A DNA stretch of 64,000 nt, taken from Sphingopyxis sp. (GTDB lineage: Bacteria > Pseudomonadota > Alphaproteobacteria > Sphingomonadales > Sphingomonadaceae). This document shows, in pieces, positions 44,083 through 54,181 of this stretch (positions are counted from its first letter, which is position 1; each line of letters starts with the position of its first letter). A program made the translations under genes and the position numbers. The stretch covers positions 108,826 to 172,825 of the forward strand of contig JAGHZY010000001.1 of NCBI GenBank assembly GCA_017745175.1, in the 5' to 3' direction. The notes below the pieces were generated by a model, which saw nothing but the letters and a program-made list of their open reading frames with translations, was not told the DNA's origin and searched no databases.

Positions 44083-47000
44083 CGGCCGGCTCCTGCTGTG
44101 GTCGTACGTCCCGCTTCCCCAGCGAGAGCAGCGTCAGCTCGGCGAGGAGGCGCTGCCGTTCGGCGTTCGCCGCTTCGCGTGCGGCATGCTTCACATGCCC
44201 GAAACCGCGAATGTCCTGCGGCAGTCTCGCGAGCGCAAGGATGCAGTCGAAGGTCGCCTCTTCGAGCATGCCGAGACAAGTCTCCATCGTTCGGCAATAT
44301 TCGTTGATTGCCGCACGCTCGGCGCGGCGCTCATGCGTATAGCCGAACGGATCGAACGGCGTCCTCCGAAGGAAGCGCAGGCGCGCCAGCAGCCGCAGCA
44401 CCGGGAGCAGCCAGGGACCGAAGGCCATTTTGGCCGGATGGCCCGTCCGGCGGTCCCGGCGCGCCAGCAACGGCGGCGCGAGATGGAAGCGGAGCCTCTT
44501 CCCCGCACCGGTCGGCAGGCGCGCGAGCATGGCGGGGTCCGACAAAAGCCTCGCGACTTCATATTCGTCCTTATAGGCCATCAGCTTGAAGAGACCGTCC
44601 GCCAGCGCGGCGGTGAGCGGTCCCTCCTCGCCCGACAGATCGCGCTCGGCACGCCGGCCCTTGTCGACCAGCGCGTCGAAATCGCGGGCGTAGCCCTCGT
44701 CCTGATAGCCGACGAGAAAGCGGCGCAGGTCCGCGATGCGCCCGGCGATCGAGGCCACTTGGCCCGGCCCCTCGCCATGTCCGCCGGGCACCAGCGCGGG
44801 ATCGTGCGCCACCGCCCTACCCCAGTCGAGGGCCGCGAGGTTGAGCGCGACCGCCACCCCGTTCAGCTCGATTGCGCGGCGGATCGCCCCCATGGAAACG
44901 GGCACGAGCCCGCGCTGCCAGGCATATCCGAGCATCAGCATGTTGGCGCCGAGGCCGTCGCCGAGGATCTCCATTGCAAGCTTCGATGCATCGACACGCT
45001 CGACGGCATCCGCTCCGATGCACCCGGACAAGCGCGCGAGAAGCGCATCGTGCGGCAGGTCGAGATCACGGTCGCGCGCGAAGCGCCCGACCGGCAGCAC
45101 CTGGTCGTTGACGAGCGCGTGGCTGCGGCCGGGCCGCAGCAACTGCAAGGCCGCCCGCGACGCGGCGCCGACGGCGTCATATCCGAGCAGCAGATCGGTA
45201 TCCCCGGCAGCGACGCTCGCCGCGGGAATCGGCGCGCCGCCCGCCGACAGCATGACATGGCTCGTCACCGCGCCATTCTTCTGCGCCATGCCCGTCTGAT
45301 CCATGACGCGGCAGCTCGCCCCGTCGAGATGCGCGGCCATCCCGAGAATCGCGGCGATCGTGACGATCCCGGTTCCCCCTACCCCCGTGAGCAGGATATT
45401 ATAGGGCTCCGCGCCAAGCGCCGGCAAAACGGGCTCGGGCACCGATGGCGGCGCCGTCATCGCGCGCGCCGCGCGATCCGGCGATGACGCCCCGTGGACC
45501 GTCACGAAGCTCGGGCAAAAGCCCTTGAGACAGGAAAGATCGACGTTGCACGCGCCGCGGTCGACCTCGCGCTTGCGGCCGAACGCCGTTTCGACCGGCT
45601 GGATCGCTACGCAATCGGAGGCGAGACCACAGTCGCCGCAGCCTTCGCAAACAAGCTCGTTGATGAAGACCGCGACGTCGGGCTGCTTCTCGAGCTCGCG
45701 CTTGCGCCGCCGGCGCTTTTCGGTGGCACAGGTCTGGTCGTAGATGATCGCGGTCGTGCCGGCGACGCCGATCAGCGCGCGCTGGACATCGTCCAGATCA
45801 TCGCGGCCATGGATCGATACGCCTTTCGGGAAGGCCATGGTCTGCAGGCGACCCGGATTTTCGGAAACGACCTCGACGCGCCCGACACCGATGGCGACGA
45901 GCTGCGCGGCGATCGCATCGACATCGAGGACACCCTCGTGCGGCTGGCCGCCCGTCATCGCGACCGCGTCGTTGAACAGGATCTTGTAGGTGATATTGGT
46001 GCCTGCCGCGACGGCGGCGCGGACGGCGAGCAGCCCCGAATGATTATAGGTGCCGTCGCCCAGATTCTGGAACAGGTGCCCGCTCTCGACAAAGGGCGCG
46101 CGCCCGATCCAGTTGGCACCCTCGCCGCCCATCTGCGTATAGGGCAAGGTCGTTTCGGGCGAATTGAGCGCGGCAAGACCGTGGCAACCGATCCCGCCAC
46201 CCGCGCGGCTGCCCTCCGGAACGCGGGTCGAGCTGCTGTGTGGACAACCCGCGCAGAACCACGCCGCCCGCGTCACGATGTCGGCAACGCCGGTCGCTTC
46301 CGCCGGGAGCAGCGCGGACTCGGGCAGCGCGATGCCGTGCGCGGCGAACCGCCGCGAGAGCGCCCGGGCAATCGCTGCGGCATCGAGATCGCCATGGGAC
46401 GGAAAGAGGGTTCGCCCCTCGGGATCGCGCTTTCCGGAAATGGGGGGTCGCCGATCGGCCGCCAGACCATAAAGCGCGGCGCGCGCCTGATCCTCGACGA
46501 TCGGTCGCTTCTCCTCGATGAAGACAAGCTCTTCAAAGCCCTCGGCGAACCGCGCGAGCCCGGCGCTGTCGAGCGGCCAGACAAGCGCGATCTTGTACAG
46601 GCCGATCCCGAAGCGGTCGCGCGCCGCCTCGTCGAGGCCGAGCATCCGGAATGCGGACAACAGATCGAGCCAGGATTTGCCGGTCGTGACGAGCCCGATC
46701 CGTTTCCGTCCAGGCGTTATCGCACGGTCGAGCCCGTTGGCGGCGGCGAACGCCGTCGCGGCGGGCAGTTTCCAGTCGACAAGCCGCCGTTCCTGTTCGA
46801 GCGGCGTGTCGCTGCGGCGAATATTCAGCCCGCCGGGCGGCAACACAAAATCCGCGGGCTCGGCGAGAGCGAGACGCAGACCGTCGAGGTCGACCGAGGC
46901 CGAGCTGTCCATCGTCTGGGTGAGGCATTTAAGGGCGACCCACGCGCCCGAAAAACGCGACATCGCGATGCCGTGAAGCGAATAGGCGATGACCTCCTCG

Positions 47001-47563
47001 ATCGACGAGGGGTTGAGTATCGGGATGCCCGCGGCGATGAGCGCGGGTTCGGATTGATGCGCGGTCGTTGACGACTTGCTGAGATGATCGTCGCCCGCGA
47101 GGGCGAGGACACCGCCGCGACGGCTCGTTCCCGCCAGATTGGCATGTTTCAGCGCGTCGCCGCTCCGATCCACCCCCGGCCCCTTGCCATACCAGACCCC
47201 GAATACGCCGTCGTGCCGCGCCGGCTCGAAAAGCCCCGCTTGCTGCGCGCCCCAGATCGCCGTCGCCGCAAGATCCTCGTTAAGCCCGGGCTGGAAGAGG
47301 ATGTCATGCGCGCGAAGATGGGCGCCCGCGCGGTCAATCGCGAGATCGAGACCGCCAAGGGGCGACCCGCGATAGCCGGTGACCAGCCCGCCGCTGTCGA
47401 TGCCGGCCAGACGATCGCGAAGCGCCTGCAACAGCAGCGCCCGCACGATCGCCTGCATTCCGTTCAGATAGACCGGGCCGTCGAACCGCTCATAGACATC
47501 GGCCAGTCCGTCCGGGCGGAGCGGGTCCTTGCCGCCGGCGCCATGCTTCATCTCCGCCAGCAT
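44069..47563 (-). CDS. Fused indolepyruvate-type ferredoxin oxidoreductase
   Basis: About 1164 residues combine all parts of a 2-oxoacid:ferredoxin oxidoreductase. The N-terminal pyrimidine-binding domain has [11 protein letters not shown] (about 63-73). The thiamine diphosphate site has GDGTYNHSG...NDAVAMTGG (about 502-538). A ferredoxin-like region has [13 protein letters not shown] and [13 protein letters not shown] (about 638-682). The gamma domain has [18 protein letters not shown] (from 723), and a C-terminal DUF6537-like region follows. It oxidatively decarboxylates a 2-oxoacid to an acyl-CoA. ATG 47563 is chosen, 11 bp after the thiolase stop. The aryl- or branched-2-oxoacid specificity is not readable. 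Confidence 0.92.
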   Translation of the reverse strand: MLAEMKHGAGGKDPLRPDGLADVYERFDGPVYLNGMQAIVRALLLQALRDRLAGIDSGGLVTGYRGSPLGGLDLAIDRAGAHLRAHDILFQPGLNEDLAATAIWGAQQAGLFEPARHDGVFGVWYGKGPGVDRSGDALKHANLAGTSRRGGVLALAGDDHLSKSSTTAHQSEPALIAAGIPILNPSSIEEVIAYSLHGIAMSRFSGAWVALKCLTQTMDSSASVDLDGLRLALAEPADFVLPPGGLNIRRSDTPLEQERRLVDWKLPAATAFAAANGLDRAITPGRKRIGLVTTGKSWLDLLSAFRMLGLDEAARDRFGIGLYKIALVWPLDSAGLARFAEGFEELVFIEEKRPIVEDQARAALYGLAADRRPPISGKRDPEGRTLFPSHGDLDAAAIARALSRRFAAHGIALPESALLPAEATGVADIVTRAAWFCAGCPHSSSTRVPEGSRAGGGIGCHGLAALNSPETTLPYTQMGGEGANWIGRAPFVESGHLFQNLGDGTYNHSGLLAVRAAVAAGTNITYKILFNDAVAMTGGQPHEGVLDVDAIAAQLVAIGVGRVEVVSENPGRLQTMAFPKGVSIHGRDDLDDVQRALIGVAGTTAIIYDQTCATEKRRRRKRELEKQPDVAVFINELVCEGCGDCGLASDCVAIQPVETAFGRKREVDRGACNVDLSCLKGFCPSFVTVHGASSPDRAARAMTAPPSVPEPVLPALGAEPYNILLTGVGGTGIVTIAAILGMAAHLDGASCRVMDQTGMAQKNGAVTSHVMLSAGGAPIPAASVAAGDTDLLLGYDAVGAASRAALQLLRPGRSHALVNDQVLPVGRFARDRDLDLPHDALLARLSGCIGADAVERVDASKLAMEILGDGLGANMLMLGYAWQRGLVPVSMGAIRRAIELNGVAVALNLAALDWGRAVAHDPALVPGGHGEGPGQVASIAGRIADLRRFLVGYQDEGYARDFDALVDKGRRAERDLSGEEGPLTAALADGLFKLMAYKDEYEVARLLSDPAMLARLPTGAGKRLRFHLAPPLLARRDRRTGHPAKMAFGPWLLPVLRLLARLRFLRRTPFDPFGYTHERRAERAAINEYCRTMETCLGMLEEATFDCILALARLPQDIRGFGHVKHAAREAANAERQRLLAELTLLSLGKRDVRPQQEPADVHP

Positions 47564-47574
47564 CGTCCGGCGCG

Positions 47575-48759
47575 CTAGGCGCGCTTGTACATCGTGACGA
47601 CGCACGCACCGCCGAGGCCGAGATTATGCTGCAATGCGTGCGAGACATTCTCGACCTGGCGCTGGCCGGCGTTGCCGCGAATCTGGTTCACGAGCTCGAA
47701 ACACTGGGCGAGGCCGGTCGCCCCGAGGGGATGTCCCTTGGAGAGCAGCCCCCCCGACGGATTGGTGACGATGCGTCCCCCATAGCTGTTGTCGCCGTCG
47801 AGGATGAAGCGCTCGGCCTGCCCTTCGCCGCACAGCCCGAGCGACTCATAGGTGATGAGCTCGTTGGCGGTGAAGCAATCGTGCAGTTCAACGACCTGCA
47901 CGTCCTCGGGCCCTGCGCCCGCCTGTTCATACACGCTCGCCGCAGCATGCCGCGCCATGTCAAAGCCGACCACATTCATCATGCTCGGCGGGGCGAAGGT
48001 GCTTCCCGTGTCGGTCGTCAGCGACTGGCCGGCGATTTCGACCAGCCCCGTCAGCCCCTTCTTCCGGGCATAGGCGGGCGATACGATGATCGCCGCCGCG
48101 GCGCCGCAGGTCGGCGGACAGCATTGGAAGCGCGTGAGCGGCCCATAGATGTGCGGCGCGGCCATTACTTCCTCGAGCGTCAGCTCGTTGCGGAAGATCG
48201 CCAGCGGATTGCGTACCGCATGCTGGCGCGCCTTCACCGAAATCCGCGCGAACGTCTCGTTGCTCGCCCCGAATTTTTCCTGATATTCGCGGCCCGCCCC
48301 GCCGAAGAATTGCGCTGCGCCCGGCGCGTTCGGATCGGGCTGCTGGCATTCGGCCATCGGCTCCATGAACTTGAACATCGCCGGCTTGCGGTCGGTGAAC
48401 ACCGCCTGGAGCGCGCCCGGGGTCATTTGCTCGAACCCGAGCGCAAGGGCCACGTCGACGATACCCGCTTCCACCGCCTGCCGCGCGAGGAACAGCGCGG
48501 TGGATCCCGTCGAGCAATTGTTATTGACGTTGAAGATCGGAATGCCGGTGATGCCGACCTCGTAGAGCGCCGACTGGCCCGAGGTCGAATCCCCGTAGAC
48601 GTAGCCAACATAGGCCTGCTGCACATCGGCATAGCCGAGGCCGGCATCCTCGAGCGCGAGCTTCGCGGCGCGTGCGCCCATCTCGTCCCATGAATCGCTT
48701 TGTCCGGGCTTTGCGAAGGGGATCATGCCCACTCCGGCGACAAGAGGCTTCGCGCTCAT
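47575..48759 (-). CDS. SCPx-type thiolase
   Basis: The 394-residue thiolase has the acyl-accepting Cys82 in NNNCSTGSTALFLAR, the HDCFTANELITYE loop that marks sterol-carrier-protein-X thiolases, and GGLLSKGHPLGATG with the second catalytic His. SCPx thiolases cleave 3-oxo-2-methylacyl-CoAs and sterol side chains, releasing propionyl- or acetyl-CoA. ATG 48759 is preferred over 48777 because GGAG lies seven bases upstream. It heads the thiolase-IOR-dehydratase-PhyH operon under the CGGTCGG operator at 48806. Confidence 0.93.
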   Translation of the reverse strand: MSAKPLVAGVGMIPFAKPGQSDSWDEMGARAAKLALEDAGLGYADVQQAYVGYVYGDSTSGQSALYEVGITGIPIFNVNNNCSTGSTALFLARQAVEAGIVDVALALGFEQMTPGALQAVFTDRKPAMFKFMEPMAECQQPDPNAPGAAQFFGGAGREYQEKFGASNETFARISVKARQHAVRNPLAIFRNELTLEEVMAAPHIYGPLTRFQCCPPTCGAAAAIIVSPAYARKKGLTGLVEIAGQSLTTDTGSTFAPPSMMNVVGFDMARHAAASVYEQAGAGPEDVQVVELHDCFTANELITYESLGLCGEGQAERFILDGDNSYGGRIVTNPSGGLLSKGHPLGATGLAQCFELVNQIRGNAGQRQVENVSHALQHNLGLGGACVVTMYKRA

Positions 48760-49076
48760 AATTGGTCTCCGATGCACATCGAGGGATGGATGGCGACCAC
48801 TTATACGATCGACCGGTCGGTAGTCAATAACTCTGCATTCGGAGGCTCGATCATGCCCCGACGCCCCTTGAAATCAGGCGGCGCGCGCCAATGTCTAGGT
48901 ATATTTAATCATTTTTATCAATATCTTGATTGAACGATCCGGCAACGCTGGCCTGACGGGCACTCGTGGCCTGACGCAGGAAAATGCACAGCGAGAGTTC
49001 ACATTTTTCGTTCGACTCGGCGGTCGGGCATGATAGAGACCCGAAAAGCGAATTTCCTGATCATCCGGGGGCATAT
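48760..49076. other. Thiolase-TetR divergent intergenic region
   Basis: This 317-bp gap holds the palindrome at 48806-48823, an AT-rich stretch at 48896-48935 that is probably the TetR promoter, and a short repeat ATCAATATCTTGAT (48917-48930, 5-bp arms). I see no gene in it. Confidence 0.5.
48806..48823. promoter_or_regulatory. CGGTCGG palindrome, site C
   Basis: CGATCGACCGGTCGGTAG has the near-perfect core CGACCGGTCG. It lies 47 bp before the thiolase start and faces the divergent TetR gene, so it is a likely target of that regulator. Confidence 0.65.
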
Positions 49077-49721
49077 ATGAATGTTCGGCAAGCGAAATCT
49101 CCGTGGGGCACCGCCCGGCGCAAGCGGGTGACGCAATTTTCGAAGAAGCTCGACGCGCTGCTCGATGCCGCAGCGGCCATGTTTCGCGAGCGCGGATATG
49201 ACGGTGTCTCGCTCAACGAGGTCGCCGAGCGGCTGAACATTTCCAAGCCGACCGTCTATCATTACGTCCAGAGCAAGGACGATCTTCTGATCCAGATCAA
49301 GCTGCGCGCGCAGAAGGACATCCTCAAGGACATGCGCGCGATCGTCGGCGCCCCGGGGACCGCCCGCGAAAAGCTGCGGGCGATCATGATCAGCTATGCG
49401 ATGCTGATGAGCTCCGATTATGGCGCCTGCATGTTGATCGTGAACTGGAAGAATATCGACAGCCAAGCCGAGGTCGACGTCGGCACCGAGGCGGGCAACA
49501 AGCTCATCTATGCCTTGCTCGACGAAGGGATCGAGGACGGCAGCCTGCGATATGAGGACCGCACCGTCGCCTTCTATACGCTGTTCGGGTCATTAAACTG
49601 GATCAGCTTCTGGTTCCGGGCCGGCGCGCGGCTGTCGGCGCAGGACATGGCCGAACTCCAGGTCGACCTGCTGCTGAACGGGATCCGCGGCGACACCCCC
49701 GCAGCCGACGAAACCCGCTAG
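49077..49721 (+). CDS. TetR family transcriptional regulator 1
   Basis: About 214 residues. The helix-turn-helix is typical TetR: MFRERGYDGVSLNEVAERLNISKPTVYHYVQSKDDLL split over residues 35-72, preceded by a basic N terminus. The C-terminal domain is the usual all-helical ligand pocket, of unknown ligand. ATG 49077 is chosen over 48984 on spacing to GGGGGC. It diverges from the thiolase operon and is the best candidate for binding the CGGTCGG sites at 27085, 27205, 41215 and 48806. Confidence 0.9.
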   Translation: MNVRQAKSPWGTARRKRVTQFSKKLDALLDAAAAMFRERGYDGVSLNEVAERLNISKPTVYHYVQSKDDLLIQIKLRAQKDILKDMRAIVGAPGTAREKLRAIMISYAMLMSSDYGACMLIVNWKNIDSQAEVDVGTEAGNKLIYALLDEGIEDGSLRYEDRTVAFYTLFGSLNWISFWFRAGARLSAQDMAELQVDLLLNGIRGDTPAADETR

Positions 49722-49760
49722 AGCCTCGTTTCCGCCGCCCTGGCGCCAACCGCCGCGCGG

Positions 49761-50591
49761 TCAGGCCGGTGCGGCGATCTCCAGTCCGCCGTCAACGGCA
49801 AGGATGACGCCGGTGATATAACTCGCCTCGTCGGACGCGAGGAAGACCGCCGCCCCGGCGGTGTTCCACGCATCGCCCTGGGCCCCCATCGGCACCGACT
49901 TGGCGCGGCCGGCGTAATATTGCGCCTTGATCTCCTCATCGACCCCTGCATTCTCGACAATGTGGACGATGGGCGGCGTTTTCAGATAGCCGAGCCGGAT
50001 GCCGTTCACCCGGATTCCCTTGCCTGCCTCGTAGAGGGCAACGGCGCGCGTCAGGGCGTCGAGCGCCGCTTTCGCCGATACATAGGCCATGTTCACATAA
50101 CCCTCGCCGCGTTGCGCACGCTGGAGCAGGCGCGACGACATGACCGACGTGATGTTGGTGATAGTGCCGCTTCCCTGTGCCTCCATGATCGGGATGACAT
50201 GCTTCATTCCGAGGAAGGCCGTCCGCAAATTGAGATCGAACTCGCGGTCCCAGTCTTCCTCGCTGATTTCGACCACGTCGCCCGCCAGACTGCCGCCACC
50301 GATATTGTTGAGCAGGATGTCGATCCGTCCATATTGTTCCATGACCCGTTCGACCGCCGCCAGCACCTCCGCCGATTTCGTGCAATCGGCGCGAATGGCG
50401 ATCGCCTCGCCGCCTTCCTTCGCGATGAGCGCACACGTCGCCTCGGCGAATTCCGGATTATAGTCGACGACCGCGACCCGTGCGCCTTCGCGCGCATAGG
50501 CGATCGCGCACGCCTCGCCATTGCCCACCGCAAGGCCGCGAGCGCCTCCGCCCATGACCATGGCAACCCGATCCTGCAGCCTCTTGTTCAT
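49761..50591 (-). CDS. Short-chain dehydrogenase/reductase with degenerate cofactor loop
   Basis: The 276-residue SDR has GGGARGLAVGNGEACA in place of the usual TGxxxGIG, so the first Gly-rich loop is longer. It has VVDYN after the second strand (NAD-type Asp), NNIGGG, Ser in TSVMSSR and the AYVSAKAA catalytic pair. It is the last gene of the PhyH 3-ligase-SDR operon, 72 bp after the ligase. It probably oxidises a hydroxyl introduced earlier in the pathway. Confidence 0.9.
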   Translation of the reverse strand: MNKRLQDRVAMVMGGGARGLAVGNGEACAIAYAREGARVAVVDYNPEFAEATCALIAKEGGEAIAIRADCTKSAEVLAAVERVMEQYGRIDILLNNIGGGSLAGDVVEISEEDWDREFDLNLRTAFLGMKHVIPIMEAQGSGTITNITSVMSSRLLQRAQRGEGYVNMAYVSAKAALDALTRAVALYEAGKGIRVNGIRLGYLKTPPIVHIVENAGVDEEIKAQYYAGRAKSVPMGAQGDAWNTAGAAVFLASDEASYITGVILAVDGGLEIAAPA

Positions 50592-50663
50592 CGTCTTTCC
50601 TCATTTCCGGCAGGGCCGGCGTAAGCCGGTCCCGGTTTCGACGTCATATGCCCGATCGCGCGG

Positions 50664-52229
50664 TCAGGCGATCCGGCGCGCATGCCCCTTCCAGTAAGGC
50701 TCGCGAAGCTCGCGCTTCAGGATTTTCCCGCTCGATGTCCGGGGGAGACCGGGCAGGAATTCCACGCTTTTCGGGCATTTGTAACCCGCGAGCCGCTCGC
50801 GCGCGAAGGCGAGGATCGCGGCGGCATCGGGATCATGCCCGGCGGGGACGACGATCGCTTTCACCTCTTCGCCCCAACGGCTGCTCGGCACGCCGATCAC
50901 CGCGACGTCCGCGACGCCGGGATGCGCCATCAGGACATTCTCGACTTCGGTCGGATAGACATTCTCGCCCCCCGTCACGATCATGTCCTTGAGCCGGTCG
51001 CAAAGAAAGAGATAGCCGTCCCGGACGCAGGCGATATCGCCGGTCCGCAGCCAGCCATTCTCCACGATCGTTGCAGCCGTTTCCGCCTCGCGCTGCCAAT
51101 AGCCCTGCATGACCTGGTCCGAGCGGATCCAGATTTCGCCGGGAACGCCGTCAGCAGCATCGATACGCGTCGCCGGATCGACGATCCGGATCTCGACCCC
51201 GGCCAAGGGTCTGCCGACCGAACGCAGCCGTTCCTCGTGCCTCGCCTCATGGTCCTCGGGCGCGAGCAGCGTTACCGCTCCGCTCGTCTCGCTCAACCCA
51301 TAGGTCTGGAAAAAATTACAGTCGAAGATTGCGAGGCACCGATCGAGAAGCGGAAGGCCGATGGGCGACGCGCCGTACATGATCGTGCGAAGGCTCGAAA
51401 AATCGGTGGCGTCGATATCGCGGTGCCGGGTGAGTGCGAGCAGGATCGCCGGGACCAGCACGACGTGGGTAATGCGAAGGCGCGGGACTATGTCGAGGAC
51501 GAGTTCGGGACTGAAGTCAGGGGTCAGGACGGTGCGCGCGCCCTGCGCCATTCCAACGAGCGCCCACCAGATCCCCGCGATGTGAAAGAGCGGCAAGGTC
51601 ACAAGGTTGATCGACGCCGCGTCGAACCCGAACAATTTCCCCTGCTCCCAATAGCCCGCGATATTGGCGCCGGTCAGCATCACGCCCTTGGGGATCCCGG
51701 TCGTCCCGCTCGTATAGAGCTGCAGGACGGCGGCCCGGGGATCGCCGGCAAGGTCCGGGTCCTCCGCCGGCCTCGCCGCGACCCATTGATCATAGGCGGA
51801 CGCCCGGCCGCCTGCCTCGCCGATGACGATGACCTTTTCCGCCGCAGCCATATCGCGGACGAGAGGCTCGAACTCCGCCGACACGAACAACAGCTTCGCG
51901 CCACTGTCGGCGATGATGACGGCAAGTTCCGCCCCCGTGAGGCGCCAGTTCAGGGGGATGGTGACGACGCCCGCCATCGCCGCCCCGAATAGCAGTTCGA
52001 AAAACGCGATGCTGCTGCGTCCCAGGAAAGCAACCCTGTCGGAAGGCAGCAGCCCTTCCGCAACCAGCCCCTGCGCAACGCGCCGGCTCTGCCCGTGAAG
52101 ATCGCGCCAGGTCGCGCGCTCGTTTGCGCATTCGATCGCGGTCACCAGCGGGCGCTCGTGCGCCCCTTGCCTCAGGACGTCGGCCAGTGCGCCGATGGAC
52201 GGCGGCTCGATCGGAGCTGCAGCCGCCAT
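50664..52229 (-). CDS. Acyl-CoA ligase (FadD/long-chain type)
   Basis: About 521 residues with P-loop LYTSGTTGIPKGVMLTGANI, YGLSETSG, WLRTGDIACVRDGYLFLCDRLKD and the lid lysine in SSGKILKREL. It has the full length of an ANL acyl-CoA ligase. ATG 52229 lies just inside the end of PhyH 3; an ATG at 52250 would overlap it further. It is in one operon with PhyH 3 and an SDR. Confidence 0.9.
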   Translation of the reverse strand: MAAAAPIEPPSIGALADVLRQGAHERPLVTAIECANERATWRDLHGQSRRVAQGLVAEGLLPSDRVAFLGRSSIAFFELLFGAAMAGVVTIPLNWRLTGAELAVIIADSGAKLLFVSAEFEPLVRDMAAAEKVIVIGEAGGRASAYDQWVAARPAEDPDLAGDPRAAVLQLYTSGTTGIPKGVMLTGANIAGYWEQGKLFGFDAASINLVTLPLFHIAGIWWALVGMAQGARTVLTPDFSPELVLDIVPRLRITHVVLVPAILLALTRHRDIDATDFSSLRTIMYGASPIGLPLLDRCLAIFDCNFFQTYGLSETSGAVTLLAPEDHEARHEERLRSVGRPLAGVEIRIVDPATRIDAADGVPGEIWIRSDQVMQGYWQREAETAATIVENGWLRTGDIACVRDGYLFLCDRLKDMIVTGGENVYPTEVENVLMAHPGVADVAVIGVPSSRWGEEVKAIVVPAGHDPDAAAILAFARERLAGYKCPKSVEFLPGLPRTSSGKILKRELREPYWKGHARRIA

Positions 52230-52233
52230 GGCC

Positions 52234-53175
52234 CTAGGGCTTGGGCACATCGAGAATGGGAAAGACCTCGCGTCCGATCACGCCCTTCGGTCCGTCCATT
52301 GCGTCGTCGGTGAAGCCCCAGACGGGATTCATGTCGAGCAGCTGGGCAAATCGGGGCCTGTCATGCCATCGCGCGAGCGATTCAGCGGGAACGCGGTCCC
52401 TGAAATTGGCCTGGGTCTTGAGATACCAGCGACAGAAATACAGAAGCAGGCTGACGCGCTCTCCGGGCGCACTGCGCGGGCCCGCGCCATGCCAGGTCGT
52501 TCCCGTCCACGCGATGATCGAACCGGCCTTCGCCACCACGGACCGCGGCTTGGCAATGGACGCCGCATACATGCCGGCAACGCTGCGCGTCGGCGCAAAC
52601 TGACCGTCGACCTCGAGCCCGACCGGCTGGCGCAACAATTTGTGGCTCCCGGGCACGAAGATCGTCGAGCCATTTTCTTCAGAATAGTCGGTAATCGCGT
52701 ATGTCACGTTGCAGAATTGCTGCACGGGCGGATAGGGCTCGGTCATCGCGCTGTCACAATGAAGTCCGAGCGACGCATTTCCCGCGGGCTTCACCGCCGC
52801 CCCGACCAGGCTGATCCGGCAGGCGTGGCCCGTCATCGCCCGCGCGAGCGTCTGCACGACCGGATTCATGAGCGCGCGCTCGAACACGGGATCGTCGAAA
52901 AGCGCATAGGAACTGATTTCGCCGGCGCCGCCCGTCGCGATCAGTTTCATCCGTTCCGGATCGGCATCGACGAGCCGCGTATGCACACCGCGCACCGCCG
53001 CCTCGAGTTCGTCGCGAAATTGGCTGCTTCCGACCTTCTCGGGCGGGATCACGGTGTAGCCGTTGACTTCCAGTTCCATGAGATGTTCAGCAAGGCCCAG
53101 CACGTCGGCCGCTTCGGTCAGCAGCTCGTCGGGTCCGAAAACCGTATAGGGTTCATATTGCATCGACTGCGTCAT
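52234..53175 (-). CDS. Phytanoyl-CoA dioxygenase (PhyH) family protein 3
   Basis: The 313-residue protein has the iron triad His139 and Asp141 in GLHCDSAMTEP and His229 in TTWHGAGPR, plus GERVSLLLYF with the 2-oxoglutarate Arg. It differs from the other two PhyH proteins in the N-terminal third. It is the first gene of a PhyH-ligase-SDR operon and diverges from TetR 2, with an operator between. A hydroxylation-activation-oxidation sequence is suggested by the order. Confidence 0.9.
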   Translation of the reverse strand: MTQSMQYEPYTVFGPDELLTEAADVLGLAEHLMELEVNGYTVIPPEKVGSSQFRDELEAAVRGVHTRLVDADPERMKLIATGGAGEISSYALFDDPVFERALMNPVVQTLARAMTGHACRISLVGAAVKPAGNASLGLHCDSAMTEPYPPVQQFCNVTYAITDYSEENGSTIFVPGSHKLLRQPVGLEVDGQFAPTRSVAGMYAASIAKPRSVVAKAGSIIAWTGTTWHGAGPRSAPGERVSLLLYFCRWYLKTQANFRDRVPAESLARWHDRPRFAQLLDMNPVWGFTDDAMDGPKGVIGREVFPILDVPKP

Positions 53176-53496
53176 TTTCTACTCTTCATAAGCGCCCGGC
53201 GCGTCCGGTGCCCCTGCCATTCTCCGGTCACGGCAACGCAGCGCGCTTGAGATCGGGGAATAACTGGTCCATCCATCTGCCGCAGGTAGATTGCGGTTAT
53301 CGGGAAACAGGTCGTCGAGAATCGGCTTTCCGGCAAAAATTGCTCATACCATCCATATATGTTAATCGTGGTTATCGTATATGGTGGGACGGGTCAATAC
53401 AGGTTGAACGGCTTGTGCGATTGGCCTCAGTCGCGACGGATGGACAATCGCCGAAGCCGGGCCATCGGACAGCCCCGTCCGGCGAAATAGGGAGTT
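53176..53496. other. PhyH 3-TetR 2 divergent intergenic region
   Basis: This 321-bp gap has no gene. It carries the operator at 53361-53376, framed by the inverted words CCATATA (53353-53359) and TATATGG (53378-53384). The AT-rich block around it is the likely divergent promoter. Confidence 0.5.
53361..53376. promoter_or_regulatory. GTWAWT-N4-AWTWAC operator, site h
   Basis: GTTAATCGTGGTTATC, followed by GTATAT, is the copy beside TetR 2. It is more divergent than others (14 of 22 positions shared with site a when flanks are included) but lies inside a larger CCATATA/TATATGG inverted repeat. Confidence 0.45.
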
Positions 53497-54153
53497 ATGA
53501 TGACGAACAGCCTTGCCTCCGACCCGACGAAGTCCGACAGGATCGAGGAAGGGAATGACCAGCCCGTCGTGAAGCGACCCCGCGGCCGCCCGCCGGGAAA
53601 CCGGCGCGGCGTGATCATGCGCGCCGCCGCCAAATTATTCTTCGACAAGGGATATGTCGCGACGTCGATGATCGACATCGGCGAGGCATCGGGCGTTACC
53701 GGCGCGGCGATATACCGGCATTTCAACAGCAAGGACGAACTGCTGCTGGCGCTGATCGAGGAGAGCGCCGATCGGTCGGAGGCCGACATTCGCGCGATCC
53801 ACGAACAGGGCGGCTCGCCGCAGGAGATGCTCGCGGCGCTCGTCCAGCGCCAGATCGAGCAATCGGTCGACCAAGCACCCCTGATCGCCATCGCGCTTCG
53901 CGAATTGCGCAACCTGCCGCGCGACATCCAGCTCCGGAACGAGCGCCGCAACCGGATGAACCGCGAGGAATGGGCGCATCTGATATCGCTCGTTCGCCCC
54001 GATTTCGACGAGGCGGAAGTGCGCGCCATCGTCTTCGGCGTCAAACAGCTCATATTCGGCATCACCACCTCGTCGACGGGGCTTTCATCCGAGCGTGCGA
54101 TCGCACTCACGGTCGCCCTCGTCAGGCAGGCAATCTACACCAAGGTCGACTGA
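53497..54153 (+). CDS. TetR family transcriptional regulator 2
   Basis: The 218-residue protein has a basic start (KRPRGRPPGNRRG) and the TetR helix-turn-helix MIDIGEASGVTGAAIYRHFNSKDELL at about residues 57-82. GGAG lies two bases before ATG 53497 and five before a second ATG at 53500, so the second may be used. It diverges from PhyH 3 with an operator-like site between. It is the best candidate to bind the GTWAWT-N4-AWTWAC sites across the island. Confidence 0.9.
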   Translation: MMTNSLASDPTKSDRIEEGNDQPVVKRPRGRPPGNRRGVIMRAAAKLFFDKGYVATSMIDIGEASGVTGAAIYRHFNSKDELLLALIEESADRSEADIRAIHEQGGSPQEMLAALVQRQIEQSVDQAPLIAIALRELRNLPRDIQLRNERRNRMNREEWAHLISLVRPDFDEAEVRAIVFGVKQLIFGITTSSTGLSSERAIALTVALVRQAIYTKVD

Positions 54154-54181
54154 CCGGGAGCGAACGACGGGGGCGCCTGTT

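Noticed and set aside
41278..44307. 1009-codon open frame on the plus strand
   Set aside because: It lies across PhyH 2 and the IlvD-type gene on the other strand and has no recognisable domain; both minus-strand genes have complete motifs.
48917..48930. ATCAATATCTTGAT as autoregulatory site of TetR 1
   Set aside because: Only 5-bp arms, a single copy in the window and AT-rich surroundings; chance is a sufficient explanation.
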